A stretch of 64,000 bases of DNA, taken from contig CAUDNR010003335.1 of assembly GCA_958430865.1 (NCBI GenBank), forward strand, positions 44,448 to 108,447, in the 5' to 3' direction. Each line of letters begins with the position of its first letter. Position 1 is the first letter of the stretch. This document shows, one piece after another, positions 47,964 through 60,659 of this stretch. This DNA is from Entrophospora sp. SA101. Lineage: Eukaryota > Glomeromycota > Glomeromycetes > Entrophosporales > Entrophosporaceae. The translations under genes were made by a program, and so were the position numbers. The notes under the pieces are model-generated. The model was not told the DNA's origin and ran no database searches. It saw only the letters and a program-made list of their open reading frames with translations.

Positions 47964-50900
47964 TTTTGTTTAATAAATTACTATGTAAAAAAAAAATCAA
48001 ATTTTCTTATTAATTAATTAATTATTATTATTAAATTATTAAAAACTATATAAATAATAATCACTTACACTTTTTTTTCTTATCTAATGTAAAATATACA
48101 AAAAAATTTGAAAATTAAATATACAAAGAAAAAAAAACTGGACGGCCGAGATGTTTGAATAATAATAATAAAAAAATAATATATTATTATCAAGTATTAT
48201 ATATATATATATTTTTCACCCGAGAAAAATAAATTATAATATCTGTTGTTGTAGTTGTAGTTGTTGTTATTGATATGAAATCAATTCAATGTAAGATGAA
48301 TTTTTTGTTTTATATATATATATATATATAATAGGAGTCGTCCAGCGTCCTTGGTTTTTTTTTTGTAATTATTATTAATATTAATTATAACTATTAATAT
48401 GTTATTAACAGGATTTAGTTTGTCGTTAAGAAGTAAAAAATATAGTTTGACGAAATATTATAGAAAAAAAATTAAAACGAAGTAAATTTAAAACTAAAAA
48501 AAAAACGGAATTTGTTTGCCAAATAAAAAAAAAAGGAATAATACGAAAGAGATTTAAATATTGTAATTGTTTGCCTTTACTTTTTTTAAAAAAAAGAGAA
48601 AATAATAATCGTAAAAATTAACAATGAAAAAAAAAAAGTTATTTTAAATTTAATTAAAAAAAAAGTTGTTTTGAAGACGAAAAATATTAATTATAATCTT
48701 ATTATATAATTAACTGACGAAAAATGAAAAAAAATTTTTTTTATTTTTTATTATTAACAAAAATATATATATATAATTGTATAATGTATAAATATATAAT
48801 TGGGGCGAAAGGATTTGTAAGAAAGGATATAAATAACAATTTTTATATAATAATAATTTTTTTAATGATTATTATTATTAACAAATATATATATATAACC
48901 AAGAGCGAAAGGAATTAAAACTACTTTCCTTTGAGACATCCACTGGTGAAAAAAAAGTAGCTAAAATAGGCAGAATAAACTGCGTGCGCACCTTAAAAAA
49001 TAAAATAAAACCAAGTGACGTCATGCATTAAAATCACAATATATTAAATATTGTCAAACGGTGATATATGGATCATCATTTATAACATATATGGATTTGA
49101 ATATACTATTTATAGTAACAAAGGTTGCAAATTCTATGTTACACATATGAAACAAGAAAGATAATGTGACCACATGAAACTAATGAATGTAACTAATTGT
49201 TCAAAGTGTGGTTGTCAAAAATCCCAAATTTAGAATTGTCAGATTCAAAACTTCCTTTTATATATATTAATGATATTTATTTAATGTGCAAAGAAGGAGG
49301 AATTTTTAGTGTTTGTGCTTAATTAAATTAATTAGTTGCAAATCAATTAATTGGTTATTATTATTATTATTATTTAAAAATTTCATATTTTTAGAATTTA
49401 TTGTTATCATCACTAATTAGAATTAGCTTCCGAACTAAAAATAAAAAAAACAGATATTAAAAATTAAAATAAACAATCGAGGATCTCGGTGATTTGGTTC
49501 CGTCCTATTTTCACTGCGTATAAAAAAACCGTATCTTTTATCCGTTTTTGATAGTGTGTTATGTATTACCCTAATTTTTTTTTTGTGATATATAATAAAT
49601 ATATTAATATTAATATGTTGTTGATAAAAGTTGGCATTTTTCTCCCTTGGATGAAAATTGTGAGTTATAACCTGTTTTTTTGGGAACAAAGCAAGTTTTC
49701 TTTGTTTAACGTTGATGATAATTTTTGATGTTGTTGTGTGATTCTCTTCTCTTCTTCATTGTCATCGTCCACTAATGTTGCTATTGATGTTATTAATGAA
49801 TTCAAAAATGCAAGTATCGTAATTTGAAACTTGAATAGAACTATTGAATTGGCTACAATAAGCTAAATCACGTGCGGAGAGGGACACAAAGATTTAAAAT
49901 GAAAAAAAATACAAGATTGATGGCGTTAAAATAACCAAGAATATGATTTTTTTTGTCCTGCAAAAAATATATAGAAACGATTTTCGATATATTATATTGT
50001 AAAGTATAAATTATTACAAAAATTGAAAGAAGGTGGGTAAAAGTAAATTGTTAACAAACCATAACAATCAAATTTCTTTCCGCCATCCCCCCACAATCTT
50101 TATCCTAATAGGAAAGAAAATTATGTAAAGAATGAATAAATTAATGGCAATTATTATATTTTCATTGTTGTTTTGTTAGACAAAGCACAACCTTATTTAT
50201 TTTCAACAACTAGTAACAACTATAATTATAATGGAAATATTTAATGAAGATAATGTTATGCTTAATGTTCCAATTCATCAACTAGCCAATTTCTTCTTCA
50301 TAATGTTATTTAATAGTTTTCACATGAATAACCCACCAACAAATAATGTACTAAATGATGATGAGTTTTGGCTGGTGAATGTTTATAATAAACTTTTAAG
50401 TTTTTAGTTTGCTTTTTTTTGATTGCTTGGATGTTTGGATAATATTATGATTGGTTGATGTATAATATAATAATATATTATATTATATTATACTGTATAA
50501 TTTATATTCTTGTTGTATTGGTCGAATTATAATGGTTCCACGAAAATTCGACTTATATTTGCGCTAATTACCGAAATCCACACTAATTAATATTAATATT
50601 ATTTATTAGTTTGGACCTTATCTTTATTTTCTTCGTTTTTTTTTCAATCAATCAAATCATATTTGCTCTCAAAAGGAATTAAGCCACATCTGGACATAAT
50701 AATAATATATATATATAGTAAATAGATATCAATATATACTATTGAGTTGAATTGGATGGAAGGTAAATTGATATTAAAGTGCAAAGCAATGATTTATATG
50801 TAATAATAATATTATATATATTATAATAATAATTGTCCTTGGTGATTTATTCAATATAACAAAAGTTTGTTTAAATGATTATTATAATTATAATATTAAT

Positions 50901-50966
50901 ATATTATATAATTATTTTTATTTAATAAATTAATAATCTTGATTATTTTGATTATTTTGATTATTT
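47964..50966. other. Large gene-free AT-rich interval
   Basis: No supportable gene over about 3 kb. It contains poly-A runs, TA microsatellites (near 48201-48211 and 48314-48331), TAA/TTA runs and a perfect TGACGTCA palindrome (49017-49024), which matches a CRE/ATF-type site. The left part is probably the ankyrin-DIL promoter and leader. The right end is the 3' side of the ATP synthase subunit gene. Confidence 0.5.
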
Positions 50967-51680
50967 TTAAAATCCATAACCAAATTTTTCAAAATAACCA
51001 GGTACAGTCCATTGTCCCTTCTTAATCATTTTCTCTACAATATCATTAATCTCTGGTTTAGCTTTAACTATATCATCGACCTATATGACAATAGAAACAA
51101 TAACAACAGATGATTAAATATATTATGTTATATTTATAATTTATAATTTAGTTATTACACTTTTTTAGATAAAAGAAAAAATACTAACTGTAGTATCCTC
51201 AAAAGGTCTAGCCTTTTCAATATCTGTCAAGGTTTTTTGCAATTGTTGAAATTCTGAATCAAATCTGGATACAGTTTTTTCTGCATTTGCAACCTATATG
51301 ATGTTTTCAATAAAAGAATTTATAATAAATAATAATTACAAGCATCTACATAATAAGAATAATTTTGCCAAAAAAAAACTTACAGCCTTATTCTCAAAAG
51401 TTTCAATAATATTTATTTGCTTATCCAAATCAACTTTAGTAGGTTTAAACGATTTGAAAACCTTTTCAGCCTCGTTAACTATTGCTTGATTCTTCAAAAT
51501 TTTACGATAATGTTCAAAATCTACATCCTTTTTTTGTTCCTTCAATGCTGCTAGATTTCTTTTTGCCTCCTCATTACGTTTTCGAAAAGCTTGTAGTGAC
51601 AGAACTGTTTCTCGTTTTAATCCAAGTGAAACTGTTACTTTTGACCAATCTATTGCTGCAGTTTTAATGACACTAGCCAT
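50967..51680 (-). CDS. ATP7: Mitochondrial ATP synthase subunit d
   Basis: Peripheral stalk subunit of F1Fo ATP synthase on the matrix side of the inner membrane. Three exons in transcription order: 51680-51384, 51293-51189 and 51080-50967. They are in phase and give 171 aa, the usual length of the family. The start MASVIKTAAIDWSKVTVSLG is diagnostic, followed by ETVLSLQAFRKRNEEAKRNL, then IDFEHYRK-like VDFEHYRKIL, long charged helices, and a C-terminus ending PGYFEKFGYGF. It has no cleavable presequence of the usual type, as in yeast Atp7. The neighbour in the divergent direction is eS26, 1.2 kb away. Confidence 0.92.
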
Positions 51681-52924
51681 ATTACTATTGCTATATTATT
51701 ATTACTACTATTATTAATATTATAATAATTTTTGTAGTTGTTTCTTTTATTTATTTTAGAGAGAATTAAAAAAAAAATTTTTGAAATTTCAGTAATGTTA
51801 CACTAAAGAATATATACCCTAATAACTCTACTATTTGAAGTGGAAAACAATCGTAATTTGCCAACACTGAATCAATTGATTGATCAGTTATTATGTAATT
51901 GCTTAAAGGATAATGCCAACATAATTTTCTAGAATTCTTTTTTATCCATAGTTAAAAAAAAAAATCATATAATATGAAAATGCTGAACGATTAATCTTTA
52001 ATCTTTGATTTAGTTTATTAAATGTATATATAATCATGATATTATAAATAAATTTTGCGCGCATATATTTTAATCTTTTTTCTGATATATTTTTTTCAAT
52101 TACTATTTCACGAACAGTAAATCTAATACAATTATCTTGGGCTTTACGTAGAGAAATAGAGAAAGACGAGAAAACCATTGTACATAATTTGCAGTATTGG
52201 TAATCAAAACCCAAACCAAAAGCTACGGTGGTGCTTAAAATACCACCACCACCATCACCATTTGGATTAGGTACTTCGTCACTATCAATAATTCATATGA
52301 TTTATACTGGATGCTTCTCCTTGGACTACCCATTAATTTAATATTTAACACCCTGATCATCTCCAACTGTAATTTCTTATAATAATATCTTTGTTAAATC
52401 ATTAATAATATAAATTCCGTTATGGCAGTGTGACTGTATGCCGATTATGTCCATTCATAAAGAAAATTCCAAGAAAAGCAAAAATACAATGTAATAGTCG
52501 GTGAATGTAAGTGTTATCACTTACCATCAATAATCATTTATCAATTCATTTAATTAGAGAAAAAAATATAGATTGCTTTTACGCCATTAAATAAATGGAT
52601 TATTGGAAGGCTGTTTAAGCTCTTTAAAACAATTGAAAGAACCCAAATGTAATTACAATAAAGAGATTCAGCCGAGTTCTCTTCTAATTAGTCTCCTCAT
52701 CTTTGCATAACAATCTGGGGAAGCCAGTCCAACTTCTTGAATAAAATATATTCAATTTTCCTTGGTCTATTACTATCAAGAAAATACTCGTAAGATAGCA
52801 CACCCTATTTTTAAAACTACTTTCTGGGGTTCTATGTTGATTATGGGGCCATTGAAAAGATTTTCATGAAAAAATTTTTTAATCTTTTTTTTTTTTTTAA
52901 TAATAAATTAATTTAATTGTCAAA
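51681..52924. other. Intergenic between ATP7 and RPS26
   Basis: Mostly AT-rich. A minus-strand frame around 52290-52110 includes STTVAFGLGFDYQYCKLC and looks somewhat protein-like, but I could not join it to a start or to neighbouring exons in phase, so it is not called. Confidence 0.4.
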
Positions 52925-53626
52925 ATGGTAAGTTTATTTATTATTAGTCGTAATTAATTAGAATTAAAAAAACTTTTGATGGATTGATGATCTTTATGAA
53001 TAGACTACAAAAAGAAGAAATCATGGACGTAATAAACATGGACGTGGTCATGTTAAACCAGTAAGGTGCTCTAATTGTGCCAGATGTGTACCCAAGGTAA
53101 AATAAACAAGTATAAAACAAAATCATAAACGTTATTTATAATTATTCTATAAATAACAATTTAATAAATAGGATAAATCTATCAAAAGGTTTTCTATTCG
53201 AAACATGGTAGAAAGTGCTGCAATTCGTGATATTACAGAAGCTTCAGTTTACAATGGTTAATAACAACGATCGATCAATCAATCAATTTATTTTTATTTA
53301 GAATCTAAAAATAATTTATTCATCCTTTTAATTTTTTTTCCTCTAAAATAATAGAATATGCACTTCCAAAATTATACATAAAAGTACATTATTGTGTTTC
53401 TTGTGCCATCCATTCTCACATAGTTAGAGTTAGATCTCGTCAAGGTCGTCGTGATCGTGCTCCTCCACCAAGAATTCGTTATAACAAGGTTTTGATAATT
53501 TATGATTATTTATTATTATTTATTTATCATTTTGTTTTTTTTTAATAATGTTTGTTTTATTTTGAAATGATCAATTAGGACGGGAAAAAGATTAATCCTA
53601 CTGTTCAACAAAAAAATGCTGCTTAA
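52925..53626 (+). CDS. RPS26: 40S ribosomal protein eS26
   Basis: Five exons: 52925-52927 (the ATG alone), 53004-53096, 53172-53256, 53355-53488 and 53579-53626. They close in phase to 120 aa, the normal length. The basic N-terminus [20 protein letters not shown] is followed by the zinc-binding cysteines in [13 protein letters not shown] and [19 protein letters not shown], and the tail [13 protein letters not shown]. It sits at the mRNA exit channel of the small subunit. A first exon consisting only of the start codon, with intron 1 directly after it, is a common arrangement for fungal and animal ribosomal protein genes and may support intron-mediated expression. Confidence 0.95.
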
Positions 53627-54098
53627 AAAAACAAAATTTTAGAATACAGTGTTTGAAATATATAATAAAGATTTTTATTTGATTTTAAAATAAAAAATAT
53701 AACATAGTAATTTATATGCTTGCTTATTCATGAATTATAGTTATCTATTCGTACAGAAATCAATTCATAATTACCTACTAATTTCTATTCAAATATTATA
53801 TATTTTTTAGATTTTAAATAGTGATTTCAATTTTTTAGCAAATTTTGGTGATTTTTGGTTTGCTTCCTACCATACATAGGCAATAAAAAAATCCATTATT
53901 AATAATAATAAATATGACGATGACGATGATGATTTAGATATAAACCAACCATTGAAGCATCATTCAACGTTTTAACAAATTGTTTTTCAGATGCCTTAAT
54001 TTCTCCTTGTAAAGTGGCTATTTCTGATTGATGAATGTCTTCTATTTTTTTTTTTTTTTTGAAAAAAATTAATCAATAATTAGAGAGACGACAACAAC
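53627..54098. other. Interval with a possible extra 3' exon
   Basis: On the minus strand, about 54045-53925 is open (EDIHQSEIATLQGEIKASEK, then QFVKTLNDASM) after a poly-pyrimidine-AG acceptor. It reads like a continuation of the coiled-coil gene at 54099-55127. No GT donor in the right phase was found before that gene's TAA, so it is left outside the model. Confidence 0.4.
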
Positions 54099-55127
54099 TT
54101 ATATATATATGTATGAGATTTCTTCTAAAGAATTACTTAATCCTTCCATATCTTTATCAAAATCACGCTTTGCTTGTAAAATTTTAAGATGATTTTTTTT
54201 CAGATTTTCAAATAATGGTAATATGGCTGACTGTTTTTTTGAAATCATTATAAAAATTATTATAACGTTATAACAATTATATAATTGATAGAAATAAGAA
54301 AATCACTTCATATGTTTCCAATTCTGATTTTAAATTTCTCAAATGATAAAGTTTCTCTTCTTCATAATCGTCAATTCTACGTTTATAATCTAAAACTGAC
54401 TTGTCGCTATTTTTGAAAAGAAAAAACAATTAAAAATTATTTGGGGGTTTTTTTTTAAAAAAATAAATATTTTATGCTTCCTCGATAAAGCTAATTACAT
54501 TAATTCATCATCTTTATTAAGATATTTTAAAATTGCTTCATATATATTTGATTTGCTTGTTTCAAATTGTCTTCCCATAGATTTGCTAATGTAAGATTCT
54601 CGTTTTTTAAAGTTTTCTAGTAATAGCAATGATAGTAAATATTATTTCTTGATTATTGTTGATTGTTCGATGATAATGACGATTTTTACCAGAAAGCTTT
54701 TTCATAATCATTTGATATGTTGGATCGCTATTATATATATATTATTATATGTTGACAATTTGATTTTTTAAAAAATCGAGTTTTGAATTAATAATAGATA
54801 CTTTTTTGTTTGCGATGCATCAATAATTTCATCTTTAATATGTTTTTCTTTGGTTAGACTTTGTAAAAAATGGTCATTTGATTCTAAAAAAAGTTAGCAA
54901 ACAAAAAAAAATTTAATATAAATCAAAATAGAAATATCCATAGTAGTAATTTCTATATAATAACTGTAAGGATCAGTTTGATTCATAGATTTTCCGATCC
55001 TTGTTTTACTTTTACTAATGCTGTTAGTTGTAATTGGTTTTGATAAAATATCATTAAAGTTCTTTGTTGTTGCGTGTTGTTGTTGTTGTTTTTGAAAATG
55101 TCGAGAATTTGAATTTTTTTTGTGCAT
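54099..55127 (-). CDS. Coiled-coil protein, about 210 aa, unrecognised
   Basis: Six exons in transcription order: 55127-54965, 54883-54802, 54727-54690, 54616-54499, 54406-54307 and 54230-54099. All introns are GT-AG with matching phases (163+82+38+118+100+132 nt). The N-terminus MHKKNSNSRHFQKQQQQHAT is low complexity. Then come SNDHFLQSLTKEKHIKDEII, DPTYQMIMKKLSENFKKRES and long charged helices (VLDYKRRIDDYEEEKLYHLR, LFENLKKNHLKILQAKRDFD). It looks like an elongated coiled-coil structural protein, perhaps of a cytoskeletal or spindle complex, but no family is recognised. The C-terminus is uncertain: the frame ends in YIYI-stop, while an apparent further exon lies at about 54045-53925. The upstream GTG at 55175 is ignored because an ATG follows. 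Confidence 0.6.
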
Positions 55128-56049
55128 GGTTGTTGTGATTAATTTTGTATTTGTAAAAATTTTTTTTTCAGACACGTTGATTTTTTATACTTTCGAAGTA
55201 ATGACATACTTTCTATATATGCCGATCCTAACAGCTAAAGCTGAAGCTCAAATATAGTATAGTGCGTCACAGTAATTGGTATTCCTTTTTAATATTGACA
55301 TGAGTTAATTTTCATGTAACTTTTGAAAAAAAACAACGTAAAAGATATCGAACTACGTTGGAATTTTTAAGTTCATGTAGCAAGAGTCGAGTCGAGTTAA
55401 ATATTAGTATTAGGAAAATATTATTATGTATGAAGTGAGAATGTCGCGCGTACCATCATCAATTTAATTTATTCGTGAAAATAAAAATCTTAACGCTTGA
55501 CATATCTGTTTGTTCTGAAGTGTTAAATTTAACTATATATTTTCAAGAGAAATAACCTCATATAAAGTTAATTTGGAAATAAGAAAACATCCTTATATTA
55601 CGATTTGTCGATTGCACATTTTTTTAAATGAAAGATTCATCACCGTAAACATATATTATCGAAAACGGCTTAATTCTCCAAATAAACCGCAGGTTAGATC
55701 TCTTTTCTGACTCTCTTTGTTGTGAAGTGATAGAAAAACTCAAAAAGCCAAGAATTGGATAAATTTATTAGGCAAATGATAATAATATATTCACTAAAAA
55801 AAAATTTTTATTAAAAAAAAAAAAGAACATTATGAGTATTATTTTTGCCAAGTCTATTTCTTTTTTTTTGTGAATAGATTTCCCAGATGATGAAACAACC
55901 TCTCAGATAGTATTGAGCTTGCTGGTATTTCCAAGTAAATCTTGTTAAATAACTATCCATTGTAGATCGTTTTGATGAATTTACTTTTTTTATATTGATA
56001 TATATCTTTCAATTTTATTAACCAATTTTATTTATTTGTGGCATTATTT
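55128..56049. other. Gene-free interval
   Basis: No gene seen. The left part is presumably the promoter of the coiled-coil gene. A and T homopolymers occur near 55797-55823. Confidence 0.45.
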
Positions 56050-56575
56050 TTCTTGCTGTAATGAAAATGAATGTACATTTTCAAGACCTTTAATGCTTCC
56101 TCAAGGGTTAATGTCATCTTCTCAAATTTGTCAGCAGGTACATTCATTTTATTTTTATATATTTCTGCAAGTTCTTTGATTATTTTATCATCATCTGGAA
56201 CCTCACAGACAATATTTTCTTCAGGATATTCAAAAATTCATCAACTTGCATTTTATGAAAGCATTTAGTGACACAAAGTCATGAAATTGGATTGCATTAC
56301 ATATTGGAAATTATCCAATCAAATCAAAAAATTTGCCGATGATTTCTAAATTTATCCTAGTTACACGATGAATTTTATACATTAGTCACGAGGGGTGCAT
56401 TTATGGAGTGAGTTTTCATATGAGTGGGACTGAAAAAATACCATGCAGTGCAGAGTATGGAGGGTGTGCATTTATCACTAAGTCCTGAGGTTGGGACCAA
56501 GACATAGCATGCATTTATGGAGGGTGTGTATTTATGGAGGGTGCATTTATGGAGGTCTGACTGTATAATAAAAAA
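56050..56575 (-). mobile_element. Tigger/pogo-type transposon remnant
   Basis: The right end carries a pogo/Tigger-like terminal sequence, TA then cagtcagacctccataaatg on the minus strand (56574 downward). It is followed by several more ccataaatgca repeats to about 56395. Minus-strand 56240-56050 encodes a C-terminal transposase piece (EYPEENIVCEVPDDDKIIKE, then LTLEEALKVLKMYIHFHYS) of the kind seen after the DDE domain in Tigger-like proteins. The catalytic domain, the N-terminal CENP-B-type domain and the left terminal repeat are missing. The TIR-like repeats and the coding piece are close together, so most of the interior has been deleted. Confidence 0.55.
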
Positions 56576-56700
56576 TAGAAATTGGATTTTAAAAAAAATG
56601 GCCCAAAAAGGAAGGTCACTAGCCAATTTTAGTAAGATATTCTGAGTATTTTATATGTTTTCTTACATATCAGTTCAAATATGATTGTCCGAGTTCCTCA

Positions 56701-56928
56701 CACCAGTGTGTGAAATTGATTGCAGGCACGTGTATTACATAAAAAATGCGCACATTTTGTTGATTGTGATCAAAAATCTTAACAATAATTGTTGATTTGA
56801 AATAAAAATTATAATAATAATAAATTAATTTATGTATATATATATTTTTTTTCAATGAATTTTCTGCACAAAAGATTATTGGTTACCTTTAATGTAACAC
56901 ATATGCCCGCACTCAATTTCACACACTG
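56701..56928. mobile_element. Small inverted-repeat element (MITE-like)
   Basis: Arms of about 37 bp, starting cagtgtgtgaaattgattgc at the left (56702) and complementary to gcactcaatttcacacactg at the right. They flank about 150 bp of AT-rich DNA. Arm similarity is about 85-90% by eye. It has no coding capacity and no confirmed target duplication. Confidence 0.55.
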
Positions 56929-57289
56929 TTCAGGGTTTTATATGTTACATTTAAAGTTATTTGAAATTTTTAAAAGCTAATAACTGGAATGAATAATTTT
57001 TTTAAAATTATCATTTGGGACAATCAAATGACTTCATTAGCAATATTTTTATATGCTCAATTTATCAAAATGCTAGATTGAAAACTTCTATTGCCATCAT
57101 AATGACAAAAATAATAAAATGCACCTATAGTTTGAAGCAACACAAATATAATATTTCTATATCAATAATATCATCTAAATGAGAAAATGAGACCACAGCA
57201 TTTTATTTGGAAACATTTTTAAAAAGCCACTAGAAAGAAAAAATAACAAGCAGCATTATATAGCTTCTTTGTAATTATTGTCAGCATGC
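56929..57289. other. Gene-free AT-rich interval
   Basis: No gene seen. It lies between the small inverted-repeat element and the hAT relic. Confidence 0.45.
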
Positions 57290-57911
57290 TTTTGATGGAC
57301 AACCTCTTTGCATGATTAAACATTTACTTCTTGTAATAGTGAACCAAATGAATTGAAAATTTTGTTAAAAAATAAAAGTAAAAGGAAAGATTTTGATAAT
57401 GTTCATGGAAAAAATAAACAAAAAGTCACAGAAGGATTCATTGATAAGTGCTCAATTAAAGAAAAAGAAGAGCTAGACAATTATTTATCTCTAGCAATTT
57501 TTGGTAGTGTTCCCATTATTAATTGTAGAAAATCAATTTTTGTAAAAAACTACATCATGCTTATGAATTACCATCCAGAAAAACACTCACCATCAAATTG
57601 TTAAATGATAAATATAATGAAATTACTGAAAATAATAATAATCAAATTGAAAAATCAAAATATGTCTATATAACAAATGATGGCTTAATGAATCAATTAT
57701 TAATTTCGTGGTTACTTAACCAAATCCACTATTTTGGAAAGCATTTGAAGATGGTGATGAAGATGAAGAAATTGACAATGACTTGGATTTTGATTATAAT
57801 GACTATGATTACAATGGTGGAAATTATGATGATTATAATGATTTTGATGAAATTATTAATTTAGAAGATAGTAACAATCAAGAATGCATAACACAAGTAT
57901 TATACAATTAG
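57290..57911 (+). pseudogene. hAT-type transposase N-terminal relic
   Basis: Three short frames joined by single-base shifts. The first reads GFIDKCSIKEKEELDNYLSL, AIFGSVPIINCRKSIFVKNY and HPEKHSPSN, which matches the region in hAT/DUF659-type transposases just before the catalytic core, where a conserved helix is followed by F..L...Y.PPSR. The second reads LLNDKYNEITENNNNQIEKS and YVYITNDG, corresponding to the start of the RNase H fold. The third is a C-terminal NPLFWKAFEDGDEDEEIDND acidic tail ending at 57909-57911. The whole central catalytic domain is deleted, so it is inactive. Confidence 0.5.
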
Positions 57912-58482
57912 TATTTCTTATAAATAAAATATTCAAACCAAAATTGTTATCTTATTACATATTAGTGTATATACCACAATCAATTTCTTGTGTAATTTTT
58001 TAGTAGGGTATATACTCCTCAAATCTTTTATATACCATTCTTAGTCAGTTTGTATATGTTTAATATGTGGTGTAACTAATACCGATCATTTCTTTAAATC
58101 GAATGCCCTCTCTGTTTATTTTTTCCAGATAAGCATTCAATGTTTCCCTATTTAGCTTTAAAGTTATTTGATGAGTTGTAGTGACCCGCACCGTACAATA
58201 TATTTCGGGCAAGTCAATTAGTAGCTGAACTTTTATTGGCCTTGCATATTTAATTTCTTCAAAAAAAAGGGTAACCTTCTTCCACGTTACAATTTTATGT
58301 AAACCCGAAATTGGTTACTTAATTATCAAGCGAAGCGGATCATGTGATTATCGTTAAGGTAACATAAACCACCAAATTTGCTCTCGTGGCGGAGGAAGAA
58401 TTGGTCCACAAAGGGGCTTCGTTTTTTCAATCAATTTCCCAAAAAGTGTTTAAAATTTTATCTCTCATTTCATAATTATTTA
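57912..58482. other. Intergenic, citrate carrier upstream region
   Basis: No gene seen. It includes the promoter side of the citrate carrier gene; no specific element is assigned. Confidence 0.45.
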
Positions 58483-60058
58483 ATGTCTGAAAAAAAAGTA
58501 AAGTATTTTCTAAATAAATGTAATTCGTGAGATTAATATTTTGTTTAACATTCAATGTTAATATATGTATATATATATGTGTATGTAGAGAGACAATAAA
58601 ATCTTCTATTCACTTCTAGCAGGATCAATTGCTGGTGGCGTAGAAGCTACAATAACAGTAAGTGGTGAATTTTGATTTAATAATCTTTACCTTTACATAT
58701 CACTTTTTTAACTCGTTGTTTTTTAATTGATAGTATCCAACAGAATTTATTAAAACACAATTACAACTACAAGGTGCAACAAAGGTAATGTTAATAAATA
58801 ATGAATAATAAATAATAAGAAAAGAAAGAAAGCATGTGAAAGTGGTGAAAATAAAAAGGTTGATAAATTTATCATGACTGCTTTCCTCAAAAAAAGATAA
58901 CAATAATAAAATTATAAAAATTATAAAGAAATTCAAAGGACCAATTCATTGTGCAGTAACTACAGTAAAAACACAAGGATTTTTTTCACTATATAAAGGA
59001 TTATCAGCCTTAGTGATAGGCACAGCAGCAAAAGCAGGAATCCGTTTTTTAACTTATGATCAACTTAAACTTTTGTTGCAAGATGATAAAGGAAACCTTA
59101 CAGGACCTAAATCTATGATTGGTAAATAATTAAATCAATCACAATGTTGTTGTTGTTGTTGAATGTAAGAATTGAATTAATTGTTTCTATGGTTTTTTAT
59201 TTTTATAGCTGGATTGGGAGCAGGGATGGTGGAAGCTATAACAGTTGTTACACCAACTGAAACAATAAAGTAAGATTACTACTATTGTTGTCATTGTTTA
59301 ATCTTATATATATTGATTATAGGAGGAAAAAAACCAATTATTTAATTATTGATTGATTGATTTCAGAACAAAATTAATTCATGATACAAATCGTTCTATT
59401 CCACAATACAAGGGACTTGTACACGGTAGATTAAAAATTAAATTAACTAACCATTATGATTGAAATTAAAAAAATAATTTATTTATATTTTATATAAAAC
59501 TACAAAAATCTCCAAATACAAGGTGTTTCGTTGATTGTAGCCAAAGAAGGAATTGGGGGAATATATAGAGGATTGTTTCCTGTAATGATGAGACAAGGAG
59601 CAAATCAAGCGGTAAGATTTTCAGTGTATTCAACTTTGAAACAAAGATTCCAAAAATATTCAACACCAGGACAACCACTACCATGGTCAGTCACATTCTT
59701 AATGGGAGCAATTGCTGGTATAATAACAGTTTATAGTACAATGCCATTAGATGTTGTTAAAACCAGAATGCAAGGATTAGATGCTACCAGTTTGTACCAA
59801 AATTCATTCCATTGTGCATGGAAAGTATTAAAAGAAGAAGGAGTATTTGCATTTTGGAAAGGTGTGACACCTAGATTGGGTAGATTATTGGTTAGTAATG
59901 TTATATTATATATAATTTAATAGTTAATGATAATTAATATTATTTATTTAATGATTTTTTTAATGTGAAATAATTAGCTTTCTGGTGGGATTATATTTAC
60001 GGTGTATGAACAGGTCATGACTGGATTATATAAACTTGAAAATGTTAGAAAGAAGTGA
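58483..60058 (+). CDS. CTP1: Mitochondrial tricarboxylate (citrate) carrier, SLC25 family
   Basis: Inner-membrane carrier that exchanges mitochondrial citrate for malate or other anions and so supplies cytosolic acetyl-CoA. Eight exons: 58483-58497, 58589-58657, 58734-58784, 58929-59121, 59209-59269, 59367-59425, 59523-59890 and 59978-60058. They close in phase to 298 aa, the family length. There are three repeats of about 100 residues, each with the SLC25 signature PxD/ExxK/R: YPTEFIKTQLQ, TPTETIKTKL and MPLDVVKTRMQ. Citrate-carrier features include LLAGSIAGGVEATITYPTEF, GMVEAITVVTPTETIK and FPVMMRQGANQAVRF. The start is a short exon MSEKK directly before RDNKIFYSLLAG. The gene is intact. 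Confidence 0.92.
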
Positions 60059-60659
60059 AAAAATCTTCTGCCATTCATGTCATTAATCATGCATTTTTTT
60101 AATATGATCAAATCAGTAAGAAATTATTTAACATAGTAATTTCTTTGATGTATTAAAGAAGTAATAATATTAAAAAACTTGGTACACTAGAAGAAACCCA
60201 TTATTAATATTTGTATTAGAAATTATTGAAATTTCAATAAGCATAATAATAATAATAAAGATCTTACAAGTAACCCATGTTAAATAAATTAATTTATATA
60301 ATAATAATAATAGTAATAAAATATATTTTTTCTTCGCAAAAAAAGCAAAACTAGTATGATGCCTCTTATATAGTTGCAACATTACAAGATAAAATGAATA
60401 TAAAGATAATAATTGATCAGGATTTTTATTAATTTAATTCAATGAAAAGATTTCTTGAACTCCTATAATTGACAAAGGTATAAATATTTAAATAATTAGC
60501 AATACAGCTAGGTGGTTGGTATCTATATATTCTTCAATAAGAAATATTTTATGTAATAAATTTAAAAAATTTAAATTCTTTCTTTTTTAACTAAAATTTT
60601 TTTATAATATCTATTTTGAATATTATATTCATCATTATCATCATCATCCTCACATAATG
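60059..60659. other. Gene-free interval after the citrate carrier
   Basis: AT-rich 3' flank with TAA/ATA trinucleotide runs (near 60243-60258 and 60300-60312). No gene seen. Confidence 0.5.

Noticed and set aside
48724..48918. 64-codon frame rich in Ile, Tyr and Asn
   Set aside because: Composition is that of AT-rich noncoding DNA, with no splice or family support.
52110..52290. Minus-strand frame with GFDYQYCKLC
   Set aside because: It looks somewhat protein-like, but upstream candidate exon ITVGDDQ does not join in phase and no start was found.
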